From positions 1 to 5,214 of the forward strand of contig CAYHBQ010000036.1 in assembly GCA_964354995.1 (NCBI GenBank): 5,214 bases of DNA, given 5' to 3'. A program made the translations under genes and the position numbers. Below, one piece after another: positions 1 through 5,214 of the stretch. Source of the DNA: JBBSZK01 sp964354995. GTDB taxonomy: Archaea > Nanobdellota > Nanobdellia > Pacearchaeales > GW2011-AR1. The notes beneath the pieces were generated by a model that did not search any database, had not been told where the DNA came from, and saw nothing but the letters and a program-made list of their open reading frames with translations. Numbering within the stretch: the stretch's first letter is position 1; each line of letters starts with the position of its first letter.

Positions 1-2
1 GG

Positions 3-257
3 ATGAGGCGATATGCTTCACAGGAAGAGGAGCTTGACGAACATGGACTTGCCGCAGAAGCGCTACAACCTACTGCTACTCTGCTCCGTGTTCAAAAAAG
101 ACACGCGTCCACTGTAGTGGAATTACTGGAGCGTGAAGAAATTGATAGTGATTGCTTACTGGGGGGTCTTCTTATGGCAGAACATGGGCTCGGATACCAA
201 ATTCTTCATCGCGCAGGCGCAAGTTTGAGAACTTATTTTAGAAGCGTGCGTGGTTAA
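3..257 (+). CDS. Hypothetical protein, C-terminal part (5' end uncertain, at window edge)
   Basis: This is an open frame of 84 codons ending in TAA at 255-257. The ATG at 3 lies two bases from the window edge, so it may be an internal Met of a longer gene. No promoter can be assessed. The protein is soluble-looking and mixed in charge. It starts with an acidic stretch (Glu/Asp-rich, residues 7-13), then a Leu/Glu/Arg-rich probable helical region, and ends basic (Arg-Ser-Val-Arg-Gly). There is no transmembrane segment and no recognised motif. Its stop overlaps the stop of the minus-strand SMC gene in the shared palindrome TTAA (254-257). Abutting stops also occur at the other convergent pair in this window, which supports it being a real gene. 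There is no competing long frame on the opposite strand over most of its length. Function is unknown. Confidence 0.55.
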   Translation: MRRYASQEEELDEHGLAAEALQPTATLLRVQKRHASTVVELLEREEIDSDCLLGGLLMAEHGLGYQILHRAGASLRTYFRSVRG

Positions 258-3217
258 GACTCTGAGGGTGCGTCGTCTCGAGGGGGGTTTTCGGGAGTTG
301 AAGATATCTCTTTGTCGGTTGGTTTAAACATTTCTGCGACCTTTTCCGCGACTTCTTCGCCCATCTTAAGGCTCAGTATCTTTGATACGCCTTCGTGCAT
401 GCTTACTCCATAGAGGATGTTTGCGTCCATGATGAGCGCGTCATTGTGCGTGATAGTAATATACTGACCTGAGCGCATATACTGTCGCAGGAGGGCTGAC
501 AGACGCTCCGAGTTTCGTTTATCGAGTGCAGCATCAATTTCGTCGAAGATATAGAAATGATAGGGCTTGTACTCTTGAATCGCAAAGAGGAGTGAAAGTG
601 CAACAAGCGTCTTTTCCCCTCCAGACAGTGAGGCTACATCAAAATATTTGCCTTTACCCATACGAATCACAATGCTCACTCCGCCCGCAAACAAGTCTTC
701 TTCATTTTCTATTTGAAGAAACGCTTGGCCTTTTGTTGAGAGTTTTGAAAAGTTGGTGCTGAACAGTTCATTAATCTGATTAAAGGTGCGCATAAAGGTG
801 CGCTTTTTCTTATTGTCAATTTCCTCTATGATTTTGAGAATGTCTTCTTTTTCTTTTACGAGCGTATTTACTTTTTCCTGCACGCGGTCATACTCTTGCT
901 TCATTTGATCATAAATGTCGAGTGCACGTAGATTTATGGAACCAATCGTGTGTAGTGTTGCCTGTGTTTTTTGCAGGCGCTCCTCGAGCACAGCCATAGA
1001 CGCTTTAATGAGTTCGAGTCCGGCATATTCGGAAAGTTCCATCTGTACCGCTTCTCGCTCGGCATCTAATTTTGCATTTCCTATTTTAAGATAGTTCATC
1101 TGGTCTTCAATTTGTCTAACCTGTCCCTGCACTTCGTTTGCCTCAAAACTCTGATGTTGAATCGATTCTTGTAAAGCGTCTCGTTCTTCGAATAGTTTTT
1201 TAAAACGGACGGCAAGTGCTTCCTCTTCTTTTATTTTTACATCGAGCAATTTCGATTTTGACGTTATAGCTGCTGCGAAATTGTGTATCTCAGAGGTAAT
1301 TTGTTCTATTTCCCCTGTATCAAATTTTATTTTTTCTCGGAGTTTTTCCAGTTCGCGCTCTTTGAATATAAGCGTTTGGTCAATGTTTTCATCAGTGCGT
1401 GAGGAGATTTCTTCAATTTCATGCATTTTTGCCATATAACTCTCTTCTATGTGGCCGACGTCGAGCGATTTCTGCTGGAGCGCGTCGCGCTTCTCATTCA
1501 ATTGTTTTAGTTCAATACCTAATGCTTTTTCTTGTTCGACGAGACGTTTGAGATATTCTTTTTTATCGAGAGTGATGTAATGGCGGGAAAGTTCACGTTC
1601 GTGGTCAGAAAGATTTTTTTCCGTTTCTCGTATCTCTGCAAGCACAAGCGTGTGTTCTTTCTGTATGTCTTTTATGCTCTGCAATTCCGTTTCACGTATT
1701 TTTGTCGCTCGTTCTATCGTTGCGTTGGTCTCTCCCGTAACGTGTGCAATATGCTCCTGCGTCATTTTACTTTGACAGAGCGGACAAATATCTATTTGTG
1801 CCACTTGCCCCTGAATCTTTCGAGCGGCACTTATTTCAGTTTCTCCTATGGAAACGAGCTTTGTGGCTTCAAGTTCCATTGTCGCAAGCTCGGAGATACG
1901 CGCTCTTTTTTGCTGAACTGCCTGTGTTAGATGCACGAGTGCTTTTTTACACGCTTCCGCGTCAGTGTAGGTAAGATTGTGTGTGTACTCCTCGAGTTGT
2001 TTAATCAGCGCGTCCGATTCCCCTGTAATTCGAGCACGTTGTGTTTCCTTGTCCCTAATCCTGTCTCTAAATGCGTTGAGTTCGGTTTTGAGTGAATAGG
2101 CGTGGCGGCGCTCTTCTTCGATACGGGCTAGTTCCTGCTTCTTTTGAGCGATTTCTGCCTGCTTTTTTGCAGCGAGCGGTGACTCTTTCTTAAGTTCCTT
2201 TATTTCCGTTTCATGCAGGGGAATTGCCCTCGTTATCTCGGCTATACGACGTTCAACTTCTGATTTACGATGCTCGAAGTTTTCTTTTCTCACGCGAAGA
2301 CCCTCTAATTCGGCTTTCAGATTAGTGATGGTATTCTGAAGCGCCTCGCGTTCGACGCCTGTCGCGCTTTGAATATGCTTGTTGATCTGGCGTATGCGTT
2401 CGTTTAGCCCTTCTATTTCTTTTTGGAAAGATTCGACTTTTCCGCGTAGGGTATCCTTTTGAGCGGTCTTTTCCTCAAGAGATTTTTGTATAGATACGAG
2501 TTCATCTTCTTTTTCAGCAGCCCTACGACTTAATATGGAGGCCTTACACCGTTTTACCATAAGTTCGAGCTCTTTGAACTTGAGCGCTTGCTGGCGTTCA
2601 TTTTCAAGATTTCTTAAGAAGGCTGTTCGCTCCCGTAAGACCGCGTTAATCTCCTTAAGTTTTTCATCGGTTTTTTCAAGCTCGTGCAACGATTTCTCTT
2701 TGCGCGCTTCGTAAATAGAGATTCCCGCGACTTCCTCGACGACCTTGCGGCGTTCTTCGGGGTGCATGCCTACGGCTGCTTGGATTTGACCCTGGAGAAC
2801 GAGATTAAACCCGTGGGGGTCTATGCCTGCTTGCGCAAGCGTCTCTATAATGTCTGCACGCGTCTTTACCTCCCCATTTATCTTGTACACACTCAATCCG
2901 TTATTGCGCACAGTGCGCATAATGCCAACTTCATCCGCATTTATGCCGAACGCGCGGTCGCTGTTGTCGAATACCATTTCAACCACTGCTTCTCGAGCAG
3001 GTTTAACATACTTGGAACCCATGAAAAGAAGATTCTTTGCCTTTGCGGCACGAATTGACTTGGTGGACAAACGACCGAGTACAAAACAANNNNNNNNNNT
3101 AGACTTTCCCGAACCATTGGGGCCTATGATGACGTTTATCCCTTTATCAAAGGAGATTTCAGTCTTATTCGCGAACGATTTGAACCCGTGCATCACCAGT
3201 TTCTTGATATAGGCCAT
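254..3217 (-). CDS. smc: SMC-superfamily ATPase with a Rad50-type zinc hook instead of an SMC hinge
   Basis: Predicted chromosome-organising ATPase of about 987 residues, acting on the nucleoid. Numbering is from the Met at 3217. N-terminal head: Gly-Phe-Lys-Ser-Phe (11-15), Walker A GPNGSGKS (32-39), and a Gln loop LQGQI (141-145) followed by the family's Pro-Glu-Glu-Arg-Arg and Glu-Glu-Val-Ala-Gly elements. Two charged coiled-coil arms follow (about 165-477 and 482-775). C-terminal head: signature LSGGE (864-868), Walker B FYIFDEID (888-895), D-loop Ala-Leu-Asp (897-899), His switch (924) and the SMC-typical YGVSM (936-940). An acidic, Pro/Ser-rich tail starts near 955. Between the arms there is no roughly 150-180-residue hinge with its Gly-rich motifs. 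Instead there is Cys478-Pro-Leu-Cys481, as in Rad50 hooks. The length fits an SMC minus its hinge. The start at 3217 was preferred to the upstream ATG at 3277 because the family begins here and a TATA-like box lies about 27 bp upstream. Ten Ns interrupt the codons just after Walker A. No scpA neighbour is seen. The heads are SMC-like rather than Rad50-like. Confidence 0.93.
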   Translation of the reverse strand: MAYIKKLVMHGFKSFANKTEISFDKGINVIIGPNGSGKSXXXXCFVLGRLSTKSIRAAKAKNLLFMGSKYVKPAREAVVEMVFDNSDRAFGINADEVGIMRTVRNNGLSVYKINGEVKTRADIIETLAQAGIDPHGFNLVLQGQIQAAVGMHPEERRKVVEEVAGISIYEARKEKSLHELEKTDEKLKEINAVLRERTAFLRNLENERQQALKFKELELMVKRCKASILSRRAAEKEDELVSIQKSLEEKTAQKDTLRGKVESFQKEIEGLNERIRQINKHIQSATGVEREALQNTITNLKAELEGLRVRKENFEHRKSEVERRIAEITRAIPLHETEIKELKKESPLAAKKQAEIAQKKQELARIEEERRHAYSLKTELNAFRDRIRDKETQRARITGESDALIKQLEEYTHNLTYTDAEACKKALVHLTQAVQQKRARISELATMELEATKLVSIGETEISAARKIQGQVAQIDICPLCQSKMTQEHIAHVTGETNATIERATKIRETELQSIKDIQKEHTLVLAEIRETEKNLSDHERELSRHYITLDKKEYLKRLVEQEKALGIELKQLNEKRDALQQKSLDVGHIEESYMAKMHEIEEISSRTDENIDQTLIFKERELEKLREKIKFDTGEIEQITSEIHNFAAAITSKSKLLDVKIKEEEALAVRFKKLFEERDALQESIQHQSFEANEVQGQVRQIEDQMNYLKIGNAKLDAEREAVQMELSEYAGLELIKASMAVLEERLQKTQATLHTIGSINLRALDIYDQMKQEYDRVQEKVNTLVKEKEDILKIIEEIDNKKKRTFMRTFNQINELFSTNFSKLSTKGQAFLQIENEEDLFAGGVSIVIRMGKGKYFDVASLSGGEKTLVALSLLFAIQEYKPYHFYIFDEIDAALDKRNSERLSALLRQYMRSGQYITITHNDALIMDANILYGVSMHEGVSKILSLKMGEEVAEKVAEMFKPTDKEISSTPENPPRDDAPSES
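1775..1786 (-). other. Zinc-hook motif CPLC inside the SMC-like gene
   Basis: The codons TGT CCG CTC TGT encode Cys478-Pro-Leu-Cys481 almost exactly at the midpoint of the 987-residue protein, at the turn between two long coiled-coil arms. In Rad50, a CxxC at this place binds one zinc ion together with the CxxC of a second molecule, joining two coiled coils tip to tip. The surrounding residues (Ile-Asp-Ile before, Gln-Ser-Lys-Met after) and the helical flanks resemble Rad50 hooks. Zinc binding is inferred from the family. The sequence shows only the motif and its position. Confidence 0.82.
3090..3099. other. Assembly gap of ten Ns within the SMC P-loop region
   Basis: A run of exactly ten Ns falls directly after the Walker A Lys-Ser codons of the SMC-like gene. 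The reading frame is open across it, with codons ANN NNN NNN NNT. The flanking A fits the expected Asn codon. SMC proteins normally have six residues between Walker A Ser and the hydrophobic Cys/Leu-Phe-Val-Leu-Gly stretch (Asn-x-x-Asp-Ala-x), but only four codons fit here. The run is therefore probably a fixed-size placeholder about six bases shorter than the true gap. Confidence 0.9.
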
Positions 3218-3240
3218 GTGTTCTGTTATCGAGGAAGAGT

Positions 3241-3248
3241 TATTTAAA
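3241..3248 (-). promoter_or_regulatory. TATA-like box for the SMC gene
   Basis: On the minus strand this reads TTTAAATA, a close match to an archaeal box A. Its centre lies about 27-28 bp upstream of the ATG at 3217, which would place transcription initiation at or within a few bases of the start codon (leaderless mRNA). No Shine-Dalgarno-like sequence precedes that ATG, which agrees. This also argues against the ATG at 3277, which would put the box inside the coding sequence. Confidence 0.6.
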
Positions 3249-3281
3249 ATCTCTGATACTGACAAGACGTCCGCCACAACA

Positions 3282-3289
3282 ATTAAATA
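3282..3289 (+). promoter_or_regulatory. TATA-like box for the 141-residue gene
   Basis: ATTAAATA is centred about 25-26 bp before the ATG at 3311, the canonical archaeal TATA-to-start spacing when the first transcribed base is the start codon. No good Shine-Dalgarno sequence lies in the 20 bases before the ATG. It is separate from the minus-strand box at 3241-3248, so the 93-bp divergent region has one box per direction. Confidence 0.58.
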
Positions 3290-3310
3290 GCGCTTAGAAA
3301 AGAGCTTGCT

Positions 3311-3736
3311 ATGGGATTAATAGAACGAAGTACAGTCGAATTCGAGCGTCCGCTTACCGAAGGGGCGCTTGTAGGGCTTATGGGGCATTTACAGAAAACG
3401 TTAGGTGTACGAGAGATAGGATATACCCTACGACGAGGCATGATTACTCCTCCCAGAGAACATGTGACCGAGCTCCCCCTCCCCGCTACGCCCTCCGAGA
3501 TGCATTCGCTCGAGATTTCTGGACTGATGTACGCATCTCTTGAACAAGTGAAAAAGGGAGTAAGCATACTTCCCTTTGAAGGATACAGTAACGTAGGCGA
3601 TGATACGCGCACGGTTAGTGGCCTTCGATTTGTTACGACTCTAGGGTACGATGAATCAGAATTACCTGCAGAAGAGTTGAGAATTATGGATTCAACACGT
3701 CAAGCAGTCAGAGTATACATCAAAACGCTCGGATAA
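3311..3736 (+). CDS. Conserved-looking hypothetical protein, 141 residues
   Basis: This is a complete frame from ATG to TAA, between the SMC and RNase HII genes and on the opposite strand to both. A TATA-like box about 26 bp upstream supports both the gene and its start, with probable leaderless initiation. The product looks soluble, with no signal peptide, transmembrane segment, Cys cluster or nucleotide-binding loop. It has an acidic to neutral N-terminal half with the stretch Arg-Arg-Gly-Met-Ile-Thr-Pro-Pro near residues 41-48. A Pro-rich linker follows (about 54-61), then a C-terminal part with alternating hydrophobic residues that suggests an alpha/beta or beta-rich fold. I do not recognise the family. 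The stop abuts the RNase HII stop with no bases between. An overlapping minus-strand frame (3283-3612) is less plausible because it has no promoter and Cys/Ser-rich content. Confidence 0.7.
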   Translation: MGLIERSTVEFERPLTEGALVGLMGHLQKTLGVREIGYTLRRGMITPPREHVTELPLPATPSEMHSLEISGLMYASLEQVKKGVSILPFEGYSNVGDDTRTVSGLRFVTTLGYDESELPAEELRIMDSTRQAVRVYIKTLG

Positions 3737-4423
3737 CTAAAATAATTTTGTTTGTTGTGCGCTTTTTTCGTGGGACGTAAGGCTATCGGGAAACATCTCT
3801 TTCCACGTTGCCCACGATTTACGGAAAATGCCTGTTGTTTCTAATTCCTTGCCGTTTTCTTTTAAAAAAGATTTTGTTAGGGGGTCTGCAGGATATCCTG
3901 AACCAAGTTCACCATAGCGTTTTTTCAATTGTGCAACTTCTTCCTCGCGACGCACTTTCGCGAGTATGGATGCCGCCGATACAACGGGGTGATTAAAATC
4001 AGCCTTATGTTCACACACGACGTCGAGATTTGCTTTTTTCTTAATGAAAGACAAAAGCTTTTCGCGCCACGCCACCGTGTTAATCGAGGGACAGTCTACA
4101 ATAACTTTAATCTTCTCTGATGATGTATTGAGATGATTAATCACGTCCGCCATTTTGCGTGCTTCGAGGGTGTTAAGATTTTCTCCGGAAAAAATAGCTT
4201 CGTCGATTTCTGGAGGGGTTGCGAGCACCACATGGGACTTTTTTACTTCTTTATGAATGAGCTCGGCAATGCGCATGCGTTCGGGATGGGACAGTAATTT
4301 GGAGTCTTTTGCGCCGAGTTTTTTGAGGTCTTGTTCCTGTTCTTTTTCAATCAATACGCCTGCAAGTATCATGGGTCCAATAATCGGCCCTCGTCCTGCG
4401 TCATCTATGCCTATGAGCAACAC
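3737..4423 (-). CDS. rnhB: Ribonuclease HII, archaeal type, with a DD variant of the catalytic DE pair
   Basis: Cytoplasmic endonuclease that cuts RNA in RNA/DNA hybrids and starts removal of single ribonucleotides from DNA. It is 228 residues from the proposed GTG start, within the usual archaeal size. Motifs, numbered from GTG: GIDDAGRGPIIGPM (5-18), Val-Asp-Cys-Pro-Ser with catalytic Asp110, His-Lys-Ala-Asp142 followed by PVVSAASILAKVRREE, GSGYPADP (174-181) and Arg-Lys-Ser-Trp (201-204). These give acidic residues Asp7, Asp8, Asp110 and Asp142. Family members normally have Asp-Glu-Asp-Asp, so Asp8 is a conservative change (GAC codon). The C-terminus Gln-Gln-Thr-Lys-Leu-Phe resembles a shortened PCNA-interacting peptide. 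The GTG at 4423 was chosen because the family begins just before Gly-Ile-Asp. An ATG at 4510 would add 29 unrelated residues and overlap the divergent neighbour. A TATA-like element lies 26 bp upstream. TAG stop. Confidence 0.95.
   Translation of the reverse strand: MLLIGIDDAGRGPIIGPMILAGVLIEKEQEQDLKKLGAKDSKLLSHPERMRIAELIHKEVKKSHVVLATPPEIDEAIFSGENLNTLEARKMADVINHLNTSSEKIKVIVDCPSINTVAWREKLLSFIKKKANLDVVCEHKADFNHPVVSAASILAKVRREEEVAQLKKRYGELGSGYPADPLTKSFLKENGKELETTGIFRKSWATWKEMFPDSLTSHEKSAQQTKLF
3746..3768 (+). terminator. Possible T-rich terminator after the 141-residue gene
   Basis: Ten bases after the TAA of the plus-strand gene come T-tracts TTTT (3746-3749), TTT (3751-3753) and TTTTTT (3763-3768). 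Archaeal transcription can end at oligo-T in the non-template strand without a stem-loop. The tracts lie inside the end of the minus-strand rnhB coding sequence, where they are also Lys/Phe codons, so they may be coding composition only. Confidence 0.3.
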
Positions 4424-4445
4424 GTGTTTCTGAGAAAAGCAATTA

Positions 4446-4451
4446 TTATAA
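4446..4451. promoter_or_regulatory. Single palindromic TATA box possibly shared by rnhB and the AIM24-like gene
   Basis: TTATAA lies in the 51-bp gap between divergent starts. Its centre (4448.5) is 26.5 bp from the plus-strand ATG at 4475 and 25.5 bp from the minus-strand GTG at 4423. Read either way (ATTATAAA plus, TTTATAAT minus) it fits an archaeal box A at the spacing for leaderless initiation. I see no second AT-rich box in the gap. Sharing is inferred from position. Confidence 0.5.
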
Positions 4452-4460
4452 ACACTTGGT

Positions 4461-4466
4461 AGGTGA
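4461..4466 (+). promoter_or_regulatory. Shine-Dalgarno-like AGGTGA before the AIM24-like gene
   Basis: AGGTGA ends eight bases before the ATG at 4475 and matches the archaeal Shine-Dalgarno core. It supports this ATG as the start. It conflicts with leaderless initiation from the TATA box at 4446-4451, because that transcript would begin near 4475 and exclude it. Either the motif is chance, or a second, more upstream promoter inside rnhB makes a leadered mRNA. Confidence 0.4.
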
Positions 4467-4474
4467 AAAACCAG

Positions 4475-5214
4475 ATGACATTTACAGAAATCGGAGACGA
4501 CTGCTTGCAAGAAGTCAAGAATAATGGGATTATATCTTCAGAGGGGCTTGAACGAATGCTTGAGAACAACCTTCCACGCCCTGTCAATTACGAATTTTCA
4601 GAAGACGAACGGGGGTTTTGGGGAAAGATAATAGGGTCTGGGAAGGTGACGTTGCGTACCGATGGATATCTTATTTTAGGGCCCGGTAGCGTATATCGTT
4701 TTTCTCGACAACCGCGCGTTGAGCGCACGCCACTTCATAGGGAATTGATTCAAACACGCACCGCCGCCTCGCTTCCTCGACGGTTAGGACAAGCACTTAG
4801 AACACGAGCCGCTCGTATCGCTATGGGTGAAAGCGCGGTTTTAAATGTGTACCACGCGGAACAGAACGGCGCTTCTCTCGAAATTAGTACCGATAATGTG
4901 GGGGAAGGACTGTATGTTCTTTCCTTGAAAGAAAAAGATGAAATTATTGCACGACGCGGGGTGTGGTTTGGAATGGAGGAAGATGTTAGTATGCAACCTC
5001 ATATACCTCTTTTCTCCGAAGTGCGTTGTGGTCTAGCGAGTGCTTTACTTCGTGCAGCTTATGGTCCGGGACCCATTCTTCAGAAATTTAAAGCGACTGG
5101 AAAACAGAGCAATGTCCTGTTTAATTTCGGAGGAAGTTGGGAAGAAACGACGCTTCATACAGGAGAACGATCAGACCATTTTGATCCGCGCCATCTCTAT
5201 GCATGGGACTCCAC
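4475..5214 (+). CDS. AIM24-family (TIGR00266-like) protein, C-terminus cut by window edge
   Basis: An ATG opens a frame with no stop to the end of the window, giving 246 codons plus two bases. The first 50 or so residues are acidic and mostly helical-looking, and resemble nothing I know. From about residue 55 the pattern fits the AIM24 beta-rich fold: Gly-Pro-Gly-Ser-Val-Tyr (69-74), Met-Gly-Glu-Ser (117-120), EGLYVLSLKEKDEIIARRG (144-162), a Gly-rich core, then Leu-His-Thr-Gly-Glu (227-231) and Asp-Pro-Arg-His-Leu-Tyr-Ala-Trp-Asp-Ser (237-246). The last is the family's conserved 'GE..., D-x-x-H/A-L-x-A-x-D' end of repeat. The yeast member helps maintain mitochondrial inner-membrane structure. 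The prokaryotic role is unknown, and no transmembrane segment is seen here. It diverges from rnhB across 51 bp. Assignment is by motif pattern only, and the family's last strands lie beyond the window. Confidence 0.72.
   Translation, partial: MTFTEIGDDCLQEVKNNGIISSEGLERMLENNLPRPVNYEFSEDERGFWGKIIGSGKVTLRTDGYLILGPGSVYRFSRQPRVERTPLHRELIQTRTAASLPRRLGQALRTRAARIAMGESAVLNVYHAEQNGASLEISTDNVGEGLYVLSLKEKDEIIARRGVWFGMEEDVSMQPHIPLFSEVRCGLASALLRAAYGPGPILQKFKATGKQSNVLFNFGGSWEETTLHTGERSDHFDPRHLYAWDS

Noticed and set aside
403..762. Small frames on both strands inside the 3' end of the SMC gene
   Set aside because: They overlap the signature and Walker B coding region in other frames and are shadows of it.
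1532..1930. Plus-strand frame of 132 codons inside the SMC gene
   Set aside because: It is antisense to coiled-coil codons. Its Phe/Tyr/Cys-rich content is the expected complement of Lys/Glu/Ala codons, and no promoter was seen.
2684..3212. Two overlapping plus-strand frames opposite the SMC N-terminal head
   Set aside because: Both are antisense to a well-supported conserved domain. One runs across the N gap, and neither has recognisable protein features.
254..3217. Calling the large gene rad50 because of the CxxC hook
   Set aside because: The head motifs, especially LSGGEKT, FYIFDEIDAALD and the YGVSM end, are SMC-type, and no mre11 is adjacent.
254..3277. Longer SMC frame starting at the ATG at 3277 (20 extra residues)
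   Set aside because: The extra residues are unlike SMC N-termini, and the family start and TATA spacing both point to 3217.
3218..3310. Possible small RNA or operator in the divergent SMC promoter region
   Set aside because: I saw no convincing stem-loop, repeat or palindrome beyond the two TATA-like boxes.
3283..3612. Minus-strand frame of 109 codons opposite the 141-residue gene
   Set aside because: It is Ser/Pro/Cys-rich with no placed TATA box, while the plus-strand frame has a good promoter and abuts the next gene neatly.
3808..4120. Short plus-strand frames inside rnhB
   Set aside because: They are antisense to conserved RNase HII motifs and show no independent support.
3737..4510. 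Longer RNase HII frame starting at the ATG at 4510
   Set aside because: It adds 29 residues unlike the family and overlaps the divergent AIM24-like gene by 36 bp. The GTG at 4423 lies just before the first catalytic motif.

Overview
The window looks archaeal. The reasons are an RNase HII of archaeal type, archaeal TATA-like boxes centred about 26-28 bp upstream of several start codons (the spacing expected for leaderless transcripts), and an SMC-type ATPase in very compact surroundings. A reduced-genome lineage such as DPANN is possible, but that is inference from compactness and protein style, and no marker here fixes the lineage. The ten Ns at 3090-3099 show that this is a draft or metagenomic scaffold.

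Layout, left to right. (1) 3-257, plus strand: the C-terminal end of an unrecognised gene. (2) 254-3217, minus strand: an SMC-superfamily ATPase of about 987 residues. Its heads are canonical SMC, but the middle carries a Rad50-style zinc-hook motif (Cys-Pro-Leu-Cys) where the SMC hinge domain should be. (3) 3218-3310: a divergent promoter region with one TATA-like box per direction. (4) 3311-3736, plus: a 141-residue protein of unknown function. (5) 3737-4423, minus: RNase HII (rnhB), with Asp in place of the usual second catalytic Glu. (6) 4424-4474: a 51-bp divergent promoter region with one palindromic TTATAA midway between the two start codons. (7) 4475-5214, plus: an AIM24-family protein cut by the window edge.

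Neighbouring genes strictly alternate in strand. Both convergent pairs touch (a 4-bp overlap sharing TTAA at 254-257, and zero spacing at 3736/3737). Both divergent pairs are separated by only 93 and 51 bp. No multi-gene operon is visible, so each gene is probably its own transcript. SMC (chromosome organisation) and RNase HII (ribonucleotide removal and RNA primer processing) are both genome-maintenance proteins, but nothing in the layout links them mechanistically. No scpA-like partner lies beside the SMC gene in this window. The most notable item is the SMC-head / zinc-hook architecture. No tRNA, rRNA, CRISPR array, insertion sequence or transposase was seen, and no non-coding stretch exceeds 100 bases.
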